Assembly (NCBI GenBank): GCA_023910675.1
Contig: JAAVWC010000017.1
Coordinates: 22,233-86,232 of the forward strand
DNA from: Gemmatimonas sp.
GTDB lineage: Bacteria; Gemmatimonadota; Gemmatimonadetes; Gemmatimonadales; Gemmatimonadaceae
Reading direction: 5' to 3'
DNA: 64,000 nucleotides
Position 1 is the first letter of the stretch. Each line of letters begins with the position of its first letter. Shown here piece by piece: positions 19,083-28,337 of this stretch. The notes beneath the pieces are model-generated. The model did no database searches, was not told where the DNA came from, and was given only the letters and a program-made list of their open reading frames with translations. Both the position numbers and the translations under genes were made by a program.

Positions 19083-20044
19083 AACGGACGGAGTCTCCTG
19101 CCATGCCTGTCAAACTCCCTCCGCCAACCGAACGCGCGTCCCGTATTCTGCTCGAAGGGATCGTCGATTATGCCGGACTCTTTCCGCCGGCTTCCCTCGA
19201 CATTCCGAAGGCGGTGCGCAACTTCGCGCATTACCGCGCCGGCGGGTCGGGCTGGATGTTGGGGCGGTTTATCTGCCCGGCCTCACGGCTCGATGCTTTC
19301 TCCGCCAGTGCAGATCCGCTACTGCCGCGCGACGCCGGCGCCATCCCGTGGCGGTTGTCGGTCACGGGTACCGGTGATGTCGAGGCCGATCTCGCGGCCA
19401 TCGCAGCCTTCAACGAGCGACATCGGGTTTGCTTCGAAGAATGCGGGGCCAAGGTCGACGCCTACGAGGTGAAGGTCACATCGGTTCAGGAAATCGTCTC
19501 GCTGCACGAGCAGCTGCCGGCGTCCCTCGCGGTGTACTTCGAAGTGCCGCTCGACGCGACCGTCGATGTGCTGGTGCAGGCCATCGCGAGTACGGGGCGC
19601 CGCGCCAAGATGCGCACCGGCGGCACGGTGGCCGACGCCTTCCCGCCCGCCGCCGCGATCGTGCGCTTCCTGCGTGCCCTCGTGACGCACGACGTGGTTG
19701 CCAAAGCCACCGCAGGATTGCATCACCCGTTGTGCGGTGCGTACCGGCTCACATACGAACCCGACGCGGCGACGGCACGCATGTTCGGCATGCTCAACGT
19801 ACTGCTCGCGGCTGCCGTGATCGCCAAGGGCGGCAGCGATGAAGACGCGCTCCTGCTCCTCAACGAATCCAACGCCGCATCCATCGAATTCAATGACATC
19901 CATGTGGCCTGGCATGGTCCGTACGGGATCATCACGATCAGTCGCGCGCTGCTGCAACAGGTGCGCGAACGCATGCTGGTGAGCATCGGCTCCTGCTCCT
20001 TCACCGAACCCGTCGACGAAAACCGTGCAATGGGCTGGATCTGA
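19079..20044 (+). CDS. Conserved protein of unknown function between nadC and fumarylacetoacetase
   Basis: A 321-residue soluble protein (no signal peptide or membrane segment). Near the N-terminus it has a striking block, LLEGIVDYAGLFPPASLDI, followed by AVRNFAHYRAGGSGWMLGRF. Further conserved-looking stretches are KMRTGGTVADAFPPAAAIV and ATAGLHHPLCGAYRLTYEPD, with two neighbouring histidines that could bind a metal or phosphate. I do not recognise an assigned function. The start may be GTG at 19079, overlapping the nadC stop, or ATG at 19103 (MPVKLPPP). It is followed immediately by fumarylacetoacetase, so a role in aromatic amino acid breakdown or in NAD-linked metabolism is possible, purely from position. 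Confidence 0.75.
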   Translation: MKRTESPAMPVKLPPPTERASRILLEGIVDYAGLFPPASLDIPKAVRNFAHYRAGGSGWMLGRFICPASRLDAFSASADPLLPRDAGAIPWRLSVTGTGDVEADLAAIAAFNERHRVCFEECGAKVDAYEVKVTSVQEIVSLHEQLPASLAVYFEVPLDATVDVLVQAIASTGRRAKMRTGGTVADAFPPAAAIVRFLRALVTHDVVAKATAGLHHPLCGAYRLTYEPDAATARMFGMLNVLLAAAVIAKGGSDEDALLLLNESNAASIEFNDIHVAWHGPYGIITISRALLQQVRERMLVSIGSCSFTEPVDENRAMGWI

Positions 20045-20066
20045 CGTGCCTCTCACCGCCAACAGC

Positions 20067-21398
20067 ATGAACGCCTCCGCTCCAACTCGCAGCTGGGTGA
20101 CCAGCGCCAATGGGCACCCTGATTTCTCGCTGCAGAATGTGCCGTTCGGCGTGTTCCGCCGGGCCCACAGCACCGAAGCGCCGCGGGTTGGCGTGGCCAT
20201 CGGCGACGACATTCTCGACCTCGCCGCCTGTCAGGCGGCCGGCCTGTTTGATGGAGGCGATCCCGAGATACGCGATGTCCTTCAGCGCGCCGCCCGCGCC
20301 TGCGCCTCACCCTCGCTCAATGCACTGATGGCGCTCGGGAGTGCGGCGCGTCGCGCGTTGCGCACCGCCGTGCTCGAACTGCTGCGCGACGGCGCGTCGG
20401 CCCATGGTCGTCAGACGGCGCAGTATGCGCTCGTATCGCAGCGCGACGCGGAGCTGTTTCTGCCGGTGCAGGTGGGCGACTACACCGACTTCTATGCGTC
20501 GGTGCACCACGCCACCAACGTGGGCGCCATGTTTCGTCCCGACAATCCGCTGCTCCCCAACTACAAGTGGGTGCCCATTGGGTATCACGGACGCGCGTCG
20601 AGTATCGTGCCGTCGGGGACCGCAGTGCGGCGGCCATCGGGGCAACGGAAAGGGCCCAATGACGCCGAGCCCTCGGTGGGGCCCTCGCGCTCACTCGATT
20701 ACGAGTTGGAGCTCGGCGCGTTCGTCGGGACCGGCAATGCACTGGGCGACACGATCGCCATCGCGGATGCCGAAGCGCATCTGTGGGGACTCTGTCTGCT
20801 GAACGATTGGTCGGCACGCGACATCCAGGCCTGGGAGTATCAACCGCTCGGCCCGTTTCTCGCCAAGAACTTTGCGAGTACGATCAGTCCGTGGGTGGTC
20901 ACACTGGAAGCGCTCGAGCCGTTCCGTGCGCCGCTGGCACCGCGCGCCGAGGGTGATCCCGCTCCACTGCCCTATCTCACGGCGGCATCCGATCGTGCGC
21001 AGGGCGGCTTTGCTCTCACCGTGGAAGTCTGGTTACGAACGCCGCGCATGCGCGAGGCCAACGAACCGGCGGTGAGAATTTCGCAGGGGAGTGCGCTCGA
21101 TCTGTACTGGAGTTTTGCCCAGATGCTCACACACCACGCGAGCACTGGCTGCAACCTGCGTTCGGGCGATCTGTTGGGGAGCGGCACGATCTCGGGCGCG
21201 TCGGTTGACAGTCGTGGTTGTCTGCTCGAGTTGACGTCGCGAGGGGCCGAGCCCATTACGCTGCCCAATGGAGAGACCCGCGGCTTTCTGGCCGATGGCG
21301 ACGAGGTCATCATGACGGCGTATGCCGAGCGTGACGGCGTGGGACGAATTGGCTTCGGGCATTGCTCGGGGCAGATTCTCGCCAGTGTGACGGGTTGA
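20067..21398 (+). CDS. fahA: Fumarylacetoacetase
   Basis: A 443-residue hydrolase that cleaves fumarylacetoacetate to fumarate and acetoacetate, the last step of tyrosine/homogentisate breakdown. Diagnostic blocks are DFYASVHHATNVGAMFRPDN, LPNYKWVPIGYHGRASSIV (catalytic His region near residue 170), LNDWSARDIQAWEYQPLGPF and the C-terminal IGFGHCSGQILAS. Start choice: ATG at 20067 (MNASAPTRSW); a GTG at 20046 next to the upstream stop would add seven residues. Length is near that of the animal enzyme. The other tyrosine-degradation genes (hppD, hmgA) are not in the window. Confidence 0.95.
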   Translation: MNASAPTRSWVTSANGHPDFSLQNVPFGVFRRAHSTEAPRVGVAIGDDILDLAACQAAGLFDGGDPEIRDVLQRAARACASPSLNALMALGSAARRALRTAVLELLRDGASAHGRQTAQYALVSQRDAELFLPVQVGDYTDFYASVHHATNVGAMFRPDNPLLPNYKWVPIGYHGRASSIVPSGTAVRRPSGQRKGPNDAEPSVGPSRSLDYELELGAFVGTGNALGDTIAIADAEAHLWGLCLLNDWSARDIQAWEYQPLGPFLAKNFASTISPWVVTLEALEPFRAPLAPRAEGDPAPLPYLTAASDRAQGGFALTVEVWLRTPRMREANEPAVRISQGSALDLYWSFAQMLTHHASTGCNLRSGDLLGSGTISGASVDSRGCLLELTSRGAEPITLPNGETRGFLADGDEVIMTAYAERDGVGRIGFGHCSGQILASVTG

Positions 21399-21432
21399 GG
21401 AACCCCCGCTACGCGCTGGTTCTTTGTTCCGC

Positions 21433-22833
21433 ATGATGTCAGATCTATTGTTCGCGCGATCGCAGATGGCGATGTCGCTGGCGTTCCACATCGTCTTTGC
21501 CGTGGTCGGCATCGGCATGCCAGCGCTCATGGTCATTGCGGAGTGGCGCTGGCTCAAGACGCGTGATCCGGTGTTACTGGAGTTGGCCAAGCGATGGGCG
21601 AAGGGGACAGCCATTCTCTTTGCCGTCGGTGCCGTGTCGGGCACGGTGCTCAGCTTCGAACTTGGATTGCTGTGGCCCACGTTCATGGAGCATGCCGGTG
21701 CCGTCATCGGCATGCCGTTCTCGCTCGAAGGGTTTGCGTTCTTCACGGAAGCCATCTTTCTTGGCATATACCTGTATGCGTGGAAGCGCATTCCGCCGCG
21801 CGCGCACTTGGCGGCGGGCGTGGTCGTGGCGGTCAGTGGCGCGCTGAGCGGCGCCTTCGTGGTGTGCGCGAATGCGTGGATGAACGCCCCCGCCGGGTTC
21901 GACATGGTGAATGGGCAAGTGACCAACGTCGATCCGTTCGCGGCGATGTTCAATGCGGCGGCGCCATCGCAGATCGTGCACATGACGCTTGCCGCCTTTG
22001 CGGCGACGGGTTTCGCAGTGGCCGGCGTACACGCGTTGGCGCTCTGGCGTGGCACGCTGCATCGCGCCTTCCATCGTGCGGCGCTGCAGATCGCGCTCAT
22101 GATCGGCTTGCCCGCAGCGGTGGTGCAACCACTCAGCGGTGACTGGAGTGCGCGCGACGTCGCTGAACGTCAGCCGGTGAAGCTGGCCGCGATGGAAGGG
22201 CACCTGCGCACGGGCCCCGCGGCGTTCGTCATTGGTGGATGGCCCAACGAAGCCACGCTCGAGCACCGCGGCGCCATCGAAATTCCCGGCGCCATCTCAT
22301 TACTGTTGCACGGTGATCCCAACGCGGTCGTACCGGGCGTGGAGAGTGTACCGGCCGAGGATCGTCCGCCGCTGGGCATCGTGCACTTGGCGTTTCAGAT
22401 CATGGTCGGCTGCGGCTCCATCATGGCGGCGCTCGCACTGTTCGGTGCGTTTCGCTGGTGGCAGCGCAAGCGCGGACGGGGCGTGGCGCTCCCCGACGAC
22501 CGGCGGTTTCTGCTCGCGATCATGCTTGCGTCGCCGCTCGGGTTCATTGCGCTCGAGGCCGGATGGACGGTGACCGAAGTCGGACGTCAGCCATGGATCG
22601 TGCAAGGCGTGTTGCGGACCGCCGAAGCGGTAACGCCGATGCCGGGCCTCGGCGTCACGTTCACCTTGTTCACCGCGTTGTACATCGGCTTGGCCATCAC
22701 CGTGCTCTTCCTGCTCTGGCGTCAGATCCTCAAGACGGGGGTAACCCCCGCACCACTGGGGCTGACCAATGAACTGCCGATTGCGTTGCGCGTGACCGGC
22801 GCGCATCAGGGCCCGAGCACCAACGCGCCGTGA
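21433..22833 (+). CDS. cydA: Cytochrome bd-type ubiquinol oxidase subunit I, short Q-loop type
   Basis: A 466-residue inner-membrane oxidase subunit. The N-terminal helix carries the heme ligand His in SLAFHIVFAVVGIGMP near residue 18, and a second His ligand region is QIVHMTLAAF. The conserved quinol-site and proton-channel end reads EAGWTVTEVGRQPW near residue 377. Length and the short loop between helices 6 and 7 match the CioA/short-Q-loop class, often cyanide-insensitive, in contrast with the 520-residue E. coli CydA. Two adjacent ATGs (21433, 21436) are possible starts. The cydB GTG overlaps its stop. Together they reduce O2 to water with high affinity. Confidence 0.94.
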   Translation: MMSDLLFARSQMAMSLAFHIVFAVVGIGMPALMVIAEWRWLKTRDPVLLELAKRWAKGTAILFAVGAVSGTVLSFELGLLWPTFMEHAGAVIGMPFSLEGFAFFTEAIFLGIYLYAWKRIPPRAHLAAGVVVAVSGALSGAFVVCANAWMNAPAGFDMVNGQVTNVDPFAAMFNAAAPSQIVHMTLAAFAATGFAVAGVHALALWRGTLHRAFHRAALQIALMIGLPAAVVQPLSGDWSARDVAERQPVKLAAMEGHLRTGPAAFVIGGWPNEATLEHRGAIEIPGAISLLLHGDPNAVVPGVESVPAEDRPPLGIVHLAFQIMVGCGSIMAALALFGAFRWWQRKRGRGVALPDDRRFLLAIMLASPLGFIALEAGWTVTEVGRQPWIVQGVLRTAEAVTPMPGLGVTFTLFTALYIGLAITVLFLLWRQILKTGVTPAPLGLTNELPIALRVTGAHQGPSTNAP

Positions 22834-23891
22834 GTCCCACGGATATCACGTGGACGCTGCCGCACATCGTGGCGGGAGTCATGGTGCTGTCGCTGAATGC
22901 GTACGTGCTGCTCGGCGGCGCGGATTTTGGCGGTGGCGTGTGGGATCTCGTTGCTCGCGGGCAGCGCCGCGATGAACAGCGCGCGCTCATTGCCAACGCC
23001 ATCGGACCCATCTGGGAAGCCAACCACGTCTGGCTCATTCTCGTGGTGGTGTTGCTCTTCACCTGCTTCCCCAAGGCGTTCGCGCACCTCTCCACCGAGT
23101 TGCACGTTCCCATCACGATCATGCTGGTGGGAATCGTCTTGCGAGGGTCCGCGTTCACCTTTCGCACCTACGACAGCAAGCAGGACACCGTGCAGCGCCG
23201 CTGGGGACGCATCTTTTCCATGGCCAGCTTGCTCACGCCGATCATTCTTGGGGTGTGCCTCGGGACCGTGGCCAGTGGTGCGGTCCCCATGCGCACGGCG
23301 CAGGAGGCCGCGGCGCTGACCTTCATGCAGCGCTTCATCAACCCGTGGTGCGCGTCGCCCTTCCCGTGGGCGGTCGGGCTGCTCACGCTCATGCTCTTCG
23401 CCTTTCTGGCGGCGAGCTATTTGACCGTCGAAGCCCCCGACGACGCGCTCCGCGATCTCTTTCGCCGCCGCGCCCAGCAGGCGCAACTCGCGCTGCTGTT
23501 GACCGCCGCCGCCACCCTGCTCGTGGCGCGCGTGGAAAATCCGCTCCTCTTCAGTGGGCTTACCCGCGGCACCACCGCATTGGCCATGCATGGCGTGACC
23601 GCGTTGGCCGCAGCGCTGTCGCTCTGGGCATTGGGGACTCGTCGCTTTCAGGTGGCACGGTTGGCGGCCGCGGCACAGGCCAGCTTCATCCTGTGGGGAT
23701 GGGCCTGGACGCAATTCCCCTGGATTCTCCCCCCGGATCGCACCATTACGTCCCTCGCGGCGCCGCACGTCACGCTCCAGCTCACCGTCGGAGCGCTCGC
23801 CATCGGGACCGCCATTCTGCTGCCCAGCTTCGTGTACCTGTTCCGGATCTTCAAGAGCGGCGAAACCGCGTTCGGAAACGAGCAGGTCTAG
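22830..23891 (+). CDS. cydB: Cytochrome bd-type ubiquinol oxidase subunit II
   Basis: A 353-residue membrane protein with about nine helices, partner of CydA. It contains the family block YVLLGGADFGGGVWDLVARG near residue 27 and GPIWEANHVWLILVVVLLFT. The GTG start at 22830 overlaps the cydA stop (GTGA). No cydX-like small gene is obvious after it: the next 47 nt lead to the response regulator. No cydDC assembly transporter is present in the window. Confidence 0.94.
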   Translation: MSPTDITWTLPHIVAGVMVLSLNAYVLLGGADFGGGVWDLVARGQRRDEQRALIANAIGPIWEANHVWLILVVVLLFTCFPKAFAHLSTELHVPITIMLVGIVLRGSAFTFRTYDSKQDTVQRRWGRIFSMASLLTPIILGVCLGTVASGAVPMRTAQEAAALTFMQRFINPWCASPFPWAVGLLTLMLFAFLAASYLTVEAPDDALRDLFRRRAQQAQLALLLTAAATLLVARVENPLLFSGLTRGTTALAMHGVTALAAALSLWALGTRRFQVARLAAAAQASFILWGWAWTQFPWILPPDRTITSLAAPHVTLQLTVGALAIGTAILLPSFVYLFRIFKSGETAFGNEQV

Positions 23892-23938
23892 CCCGCGAGG
23901 GCTTTCCGGAACTTGGGTCCACGTCGTAATTTTCCGCT

Positions 23939-24634
23939 ATGCGTCCTGACCTCATCCGCGTGGTTCTCGTCGACGACCATCAGATCGTCCGCTCCGGTCT
24001 GAAAGCCGTACTGTCGACCGCCAAGGACATCACCGTCGTTGGCGAGGGTGGGTCCGGCAAGGATGCCCTCGTGCTGGCCGAACGGCTCGATCCGCACGTG
24101 ATCGTGATGGACCTCTCCATGCCCGACATGGATGGGCTCACGGCCACCCGTGAGCTGCAGAAGGCCAACGCCGCGCGTGTGCAGCGCTCCGACGAACCGC
24201 CAACGCGTCGTGTGTTGGTGCTCACCATGCACACCGAAGATGAGCATCTGGTCGCGCTTCTCGAAGCGGGCGCGGGCGGGTACCTGCTCAAGTCGGTCGC
24301 CGATCGCGAACTGGTCGACGCGGTGCGCACCGTGGCCGCCGGTGATGTGTACGTGCAGCCCACCGCCGCCCGCGCACTCGCGCGCGGCCTCGCCAAGCGC
24401 GACGGCAACGCCGAAGAGCGCACGCGCTTCGAGAAGCTCACCGATCGCGAACAGGTCGTGCTGAAAATGGTCGCCGAGGGCTATACGGCGCCGGAAATCG
24501 GTGAGCATCTCACCATATCGCCCAAGACGGTCGACACGTACAAGCAGCGCATTGGCGAGAAGCTCGGCCTCACGCACCGCACCGACTACGTGAAGTTCGC
24601 GCTCAAGCTCGGTCTGCTCAAACACGAAGTCTGA
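23939..24634 (+). CDS. NarL/FixJ-family response regulator, no kinase alongside
   Basis: A 231-residue two-domain regulator. The receiver domain has the acidic pair (VDDH, residues 11-14), the phosphorylatable Asp58 in VIVMDLSMPDMDG, and the Thr/Lys switch residues (LTMHTEDEH, YLLKSV). Residues 95-104 form a slightly long insert (ANAARVQRSDEPPTRR) compared with NarL. The C-terminal LuxR-type helix-turn-helix is LTDREQVVLKMVAEGYTAPE to SPKTVDTYKQRI. There is no histidine kinase gene next to it, so its input is unknown. It sits 47 nt after cydB and may be co-transcribed, which would suggest a redox or oxygen signal, but this is only positional. Confidence 0.92.
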   Translation: MRPDLIRVVLVDDHQIVRSGLKAVLSTAKDITVVGEGGSGKDALVLAERLDPHVIVMDLSMPDMDGLTATRELQKANAARVQRSDEPPTRRVLVLTMHTEDEHLVALLEAGAGGYLLKSVADRELVDAVRTVAAGDVYVQPTAARALARGLAKRDGNAEERTRFEKLTDREQVVLKMVAEGYTAPEIGEHLTISPKTVDTYKQRIGEKLGLTHRTDYVKFALKLGLLKHEV

Positions 24635-24638
24635 CGGC

Positions 24639-26495
24639 TTACCGCGTGGGTTCCACGGCGCGCGCCTGTTCATCGCGCGTCAGGCTCCACGAAGGCAGCG
24701 GCGGTACGGCCACATCGAGCAAGGCATCGCTCGAGGCGTAGCCATGTTCGGCACGGACACGCTGCGCAATGGAACGGCGAAGCGCATCAATCTGCTCGCC
24801 CGCGTCGCTGTCGAGCTCCACACGCAGCGCGCGGAAGCGGCGTCCGCTCTGCACGCAGAAGAGCTCCGTGAGCGCAATCTCGCGCACACAGGCATCCGCC
24901 CCACGCTCCTCGATGAGCGTCTGCGTGCGTGAGATGGTCGTGGCGCGCGCATAGAGTTCGATCGCCATGTCGGCTAGGCGCTCCACCACCAGCTGTCGCT
25001 GCAGAATCTCTTTCTTGTGCGTCGTAACGGCCTGCTGCGTGGCCTTGGCGAGCTCTGCCACGTGCTTCTCGACGTACGTCGCATGCGTCTTGAGCAGCGG
25101 ATGCAGCGTCATCTGAAAACGCTCGCGCTTGCCGAACGCACTGGCCACACGATCGGCCGCAAAACTGGAGACGAGCACCCAGTTCTGAATCGGGTTCTTG
25201 AGCGCGCCGGCAATTTCCTTGAGCGCTTCGGCGGGACCTTGAATCCCGTTCAGCCCAACGAACAGGCGCAGGATTTCATTGGCCCCTTCGAAAATGCGAT
25301 TGATGCGCGCATCGCGCAGGTACCGCTCGTACGGCCACGGCTTCACGAACCCGCGACCACCGGCCAGCTGTACCAGTTCGTCGGAGCATCGCCATACCAA
25401 TTCGCTCGCAAACACCTTGATGCACGCGGCTTCGAGTGAGGCATCGACGTGGTCCGTGTCGAGCGCCGCGGCGAGTGCGCCGACCATGGCGTCTGCGGCG
25501 TAGGTCTCGCTCGCCATGGTGGCCATCTTGCGCTGCGTGATCTCGAAGCTCGCCAGCCTGTCGCCGAACTGGGTGCGGGCTTCCGCGTAGCGCGTAAACT
25601 CCCCCAGTAACTTCTTGCACGCTGACGTGCACCCCGACGCGAGCGAGAGGCGTCCCGCGTTGAGTGCATTCACGGCCACGCGAAAGCCTTTCCCGACTTC
25701 GCCGAGCACATGGTCGTCGGGGACGAAGAGATTCTCGAACACCAACTCGGCTTGCGTCGACGCGCGAATGCCCAGCTTGCGAATCGTGCCATCCACACGG
25801 AATCCGGGCATGTCGGGACGCACGAGGAACGCCGTGGGACGCATGACCGTCTCGCCGTTCCGCTGCACCGGCGTCTGCGCGAACGTCGCGATCACGCCCG
25901 CGCGCTGTCCATTGCCGATCCAGTGCTTCCGACCATTCACGACCCAGCCCGTATTGTCCGCACTGCGTTCGACGCGCGTGACGATATGCTGTGCGTCGGA
26001 ACCGGTTTCCGGCTCCGTCAACGCGTAGGCGGCGAGCGTTTCACCGCGCGCCAGTCCCGGCAGATAGCGCGCCTTCTGCACATCGTTGCCTGCGATCACG
26101 ATGGCTTTGCTGCCAAGACCACAGTGCACGCCAATGAGCACACCGAGCGACGCATCGATGGACGCGACCGCACCGAAGACGCGGGCGTACGCACTCGCCG
26201 ACAGGCCGAGTCCCCCGTACGTCTTGGGAATGGTCAACGCGAGCAGGCCTGCCTTGGCGAATGCCTGCACCACCGCCTCGTCGATGCTCTCCTGCTCGTC
26301 AAAGCGCGTCGGATCGATCAGCCCTGAGGCGACCATGGCATTGACCGCATCCACGAGGCGCTGCACGGTGCGCGCTTCATCAGGATCGCGCGCATCGAGC
26401 GTGGCCGGATACGGAAAGAGCAACGACTCGTTGATGTCCCCCGCGAACAGCTCACGCAGGAACGACGGCTTGGCAGGAACAGCGACGGACGACAT
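24639..26495 (-). CDS. Acyl-CoA dehydrogenase, VLCAD-like with C-terminal extension
   Basis: A 618-residue flavoprotein that introduces the first double bond in fatty acyl-CoA beta-oxidation. FAD- and substrate-binding blocks include YALTEPETGSDAQHIVTRVE near residue 155, FGDRLASFEITQRKMATMAS near residue 310, LAGGRGFVKPWPYERYLRDA, and RINRIFEGANEILRLFVG with the likely catalytic Glu near residue 415. The last 180 residues form an extra helical domain as in very-long-chain enzymes (ACADVL/ACAD9) that associate with membranes. ATG at 26495 (MSSVAVPAKPSF) is preferred over the open frame to 26570. It converges with the response regulator, with only 4 nt between stops. Confidence 0.9.
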   Translation of the reverse strand: MSSVAVPAKPSFLRELFAGDINESLLFPYPATLDARDPDEARTVQRLVDAVNAMVASGLIDPTRFDEQESIDEAVVQAFAKAGLLALTIPKTYGGLGLSASAYARVFGAVASIDASLGVLIGVHCGLGSKAIVIAGNDVQKARYLPGLARGETLAAYALTEPETGSDAQHIVTRVERSADNTGWVVNGRKHWIGNGQRAGVIATFAQTPVQRNGETVMRPTAFLVRPDMPGFRVDGTIRKLGIRASTQAELVFENLFVPDDHVLGEVGKGFRVAVNALNAGRLSLASGCTSACKKLLGEFTRYAEARTQFGDRLASFEITQRKMATMASETYAADAMVGALAAALDTDHVDASLEAACIKVFASELVWRCSDELVQLAGGRGFVKPWPYERYLRDARINRIFEGANEILRLFVGLNGIQGPAEALKEIAGALKNPIQNWVLVSSFAADRVASAFGKRERFQMTLHPLLKTHATYVEKHVAELAKATQQAVTTHKKEILQRQLVVERLADMAIELYARATTISRTQTLIEERGADACVREIALTELFCVQSGRRFRALRVELDSDAGEQIDALRRSIAQRVRAEHGYASSDALLDVAVPPLPSWSLTRDEQARAVEPTR

Positions 26496-26536
26496 GACGG
26501 GATGCTCGGAATGGCTGGACGCCGGGGGGAAACGTC

Positions 26537-26568
26537 GAGGAGTCCCCATCGTGAGACGGGGACTCCTC
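26537..26568 (-). terminator. Hairpin terminator after the Ig-like protein gene
   Basis: A perfect 11-bp stem (gaggagtcccc / ggggactcctc) with a 10-nt loop lies 17 nt beyond the stop of the minus-strand Ig-like gene. The U-rich tail on the minus strand is short (gacgttt), so termination may be partial. It separates that gene from the acyl-CoA dehydrogenase downstream. Confidence 0.65.
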
Positions 26569-26585
26569 AATTTATCACACGGGGA

Positions 26586-28337
26586 TCAGCGCTTGAGAGC
26601 CGCAGGCGGTGGCGATGTGGCTCCCACCGTCGGCGCCGTGACGGTCACCGTGACCGTACTGACCTTGCCTTGCGCCTGACCCGTCGCGCTGTTGAGTGCC
26701 TGCAGCGTGATCGTAGCGGTACCCACCTGCAGGCCCGTCACAGCCACCTGCGCCGTCGAGGTCGTGGACGGCACGTTGGCCACGTCGGGCCTACTGCTGC
26801 GGACGTCCACGGCCCTGTTGCGAAGAATGGTGCCCGCCGCGTCGCGCAGCTCGATGGCGAACGGCAGCGTGCTGCCGCGCGCGATCGAGAACGTCGCCGA
26901 CACGATGATCGAGTCGACCGGGATCTGCTGGATGATGATGGAGGCTTGGCTCGCCCGGTTTTCAGCGGTCGCCGAGATCACGACGGTGCCTGCCGAGATC
27001 GTCGTGACGAGTCCGTCGCTGTTCACGGTAGCGCGTGCCGGATCGCTCGTGAGCCATTCCACCGGGCGATCCGTCACGTCGACGCCGGCCGAGTCGGTGA
27101 CCGTCGCGCGGAGCTGGACTGTCCGCCCTTCGGTGACGGTCGCCTGCAACGGGGTTACCGCAACGGTCGCCACCGGGACGCGCGTCACCGAGAGCGTCAC
27201 TGTATCGCTCACGCCTTCCGAGCTGGCGATGATGCGGGCGGTGCCGAGGGTGAGCCCGGTGACGATGCCAACCTGCGAGACCTGAACCACCGTGGGGGTA
27301 TTGGTGCTCCAGGTGACAATGCGGCCCGTGGGAATCTGCACGTTCGCAGAGTCGAGCAGCAGCAGGCCGAAGGACCGCGGGACACCGAGGCGGAGCGAGC
27401 CCACGCGCGGCGAAATGATGACCTTGTCGATGCGGGGATCCACGGCTTCGACGGTCGCCGTGCAACGGATCTGCGGATTCTCGATGGGTGAGGCGGTGAT
27501 CGTCGCCCGTCCTGCCCGTCGGGTCGTCACAAATCCCGAATTCGATACGATCGCGACGGTTTCGTTGTCGCTCGTCCAGCTGATGGCACGGCCGAGCGTC
27601 GGCAGCGGGTTGTTGGCGGTATCCCGCAACGCCAGCACCGGCTGCGCGCTCTGCCCAACCGTCACCTTGCTGTTCAACGGGGTCAGGCTGCACGCGCCAA
27701 TGGGGATCTCTGTCACGAGGATGCCGGCGCTCCCGACCGTCTGGTCCGACTCTGCCGTAATGACCACCGGTCCTCCCGCAGCAATCGCCGTGAGCGAACC
27801 GTTCTGGTCGACCGATACAATGGAGGAGTTGCTCGAGCTCCAGCGGAACGTCCGCCCCGTGATGATGACGTTCTGGTTGTTGCGCGCGACGGCTACCAGC
27901 TGGCGGGTATTGGTGCGGCGCAGCGTGAGCGTGTTCGGCGTGACGGTCACCGACGCCGCCTGTTCCGGTGTGACGGTGACCGGGACCGACGCACTCTTGC
28001 CGTCGGCGGTGGCGGAGACCGTGGCGTTCCCTACCCCCACGGCGATCACACTGCCTTCCGTGGTGACGGTGACGACTGCCGAGTTACTCGACGAGAAATT
28101 CACCTTCTTGCTGCGGATCGAGTTGCCGTCGCAGTTGAAGGCCGTGCCGACGATCGTGGCGGCGCTGTTCACCGGCAGCGTCAGTGACGCCGGCGCCGCA
28201 CTCACCGTGCAGGCGGTGGGCGGCTTGAGATCGAGGCACGCCGTCGTGGCACCGAGCACGGCCACAAGCAGTGCGGCGCTCACCCGACGGGCTCCCAACG
28301 CAGGGGAGAAAGACACAATGCGGTCTGCGGCCAACAT
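26586..28337 (-). CDS. Multi-domain bacterial Ig-like (Big_2) surface lipoprotein
   Basis: A 583-residue protein starting with an export signal (LVAVLGATTAC, lipobox-like Cys near residue 34), then about six Ig-like beta-sandwich repeats of Big_2 type. The recurring pattern is VTVTP...L..G.T..L.A...D..G......V.WSS.....V..V...G.V.T....G.A.ITA. Examples are ASVTVTPNTLTLRRTNTRQL (near residue 130), ATVAVTPLQATVTEGRTVQL (near residue 400) and VDSIIVSATFSIARGSTLPF. Big_2 proteins are usually surface or periplasmic adhesive spacers. The tail (TAPTVGATSPPPAALKR) is low-complexity. The gene is divergent from the glycosyltransferase across a repeat-rich 500-bp gap. Confidence 0.88.
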   Translation of the reverse strand: MLAADRIVSFSPALGARRVSAALLVAVLGATTACLDLKPPTACTVSAAPASLTLPVNSAATIVGTAFNCDGNSIRSKKVNFSSSNSAVVTVTTEGSVIAVGVGNATVSATADGKSASVPVTVTPEQAASVTVTPNTLTLRRTNTRQLVAVARNNQNVIITGRTFRWSSSNSSIVSVDQNGSLTAIAAGGPVVITAESDQTVGSAGILVTEIPIGACSLTPLNSKVTVGQSAQPVLALRDTANNPLPTLGRAISWTSDNETVAIVSNSGFVTTRRAGRATITASPIENPQIRCTATVEAVDPRIDKVIISPRVGSLRLGVPRSFGLLLLDSANVQIPTGRIVTWSTNTPTVVQVSQVGIVTGLTLGTARIIASSEGVSDTVTLSVTRVPVATVAVTPLQATVTEGRTVQLRATVTDSAGVDVTDRPVEWLTSDPARATVNSDGLVTTISAGTVVISATAENRASQASIIIQQIPVDSIIVSATFSIARGSTLPFAIELRDAAGTILRNRAVDVRSSRPDVANVPSTTSTAQVAVTGLQVGTATITLQALNSATGQAQGKVSTVTVTVTAPTVGATSPPPAALKR

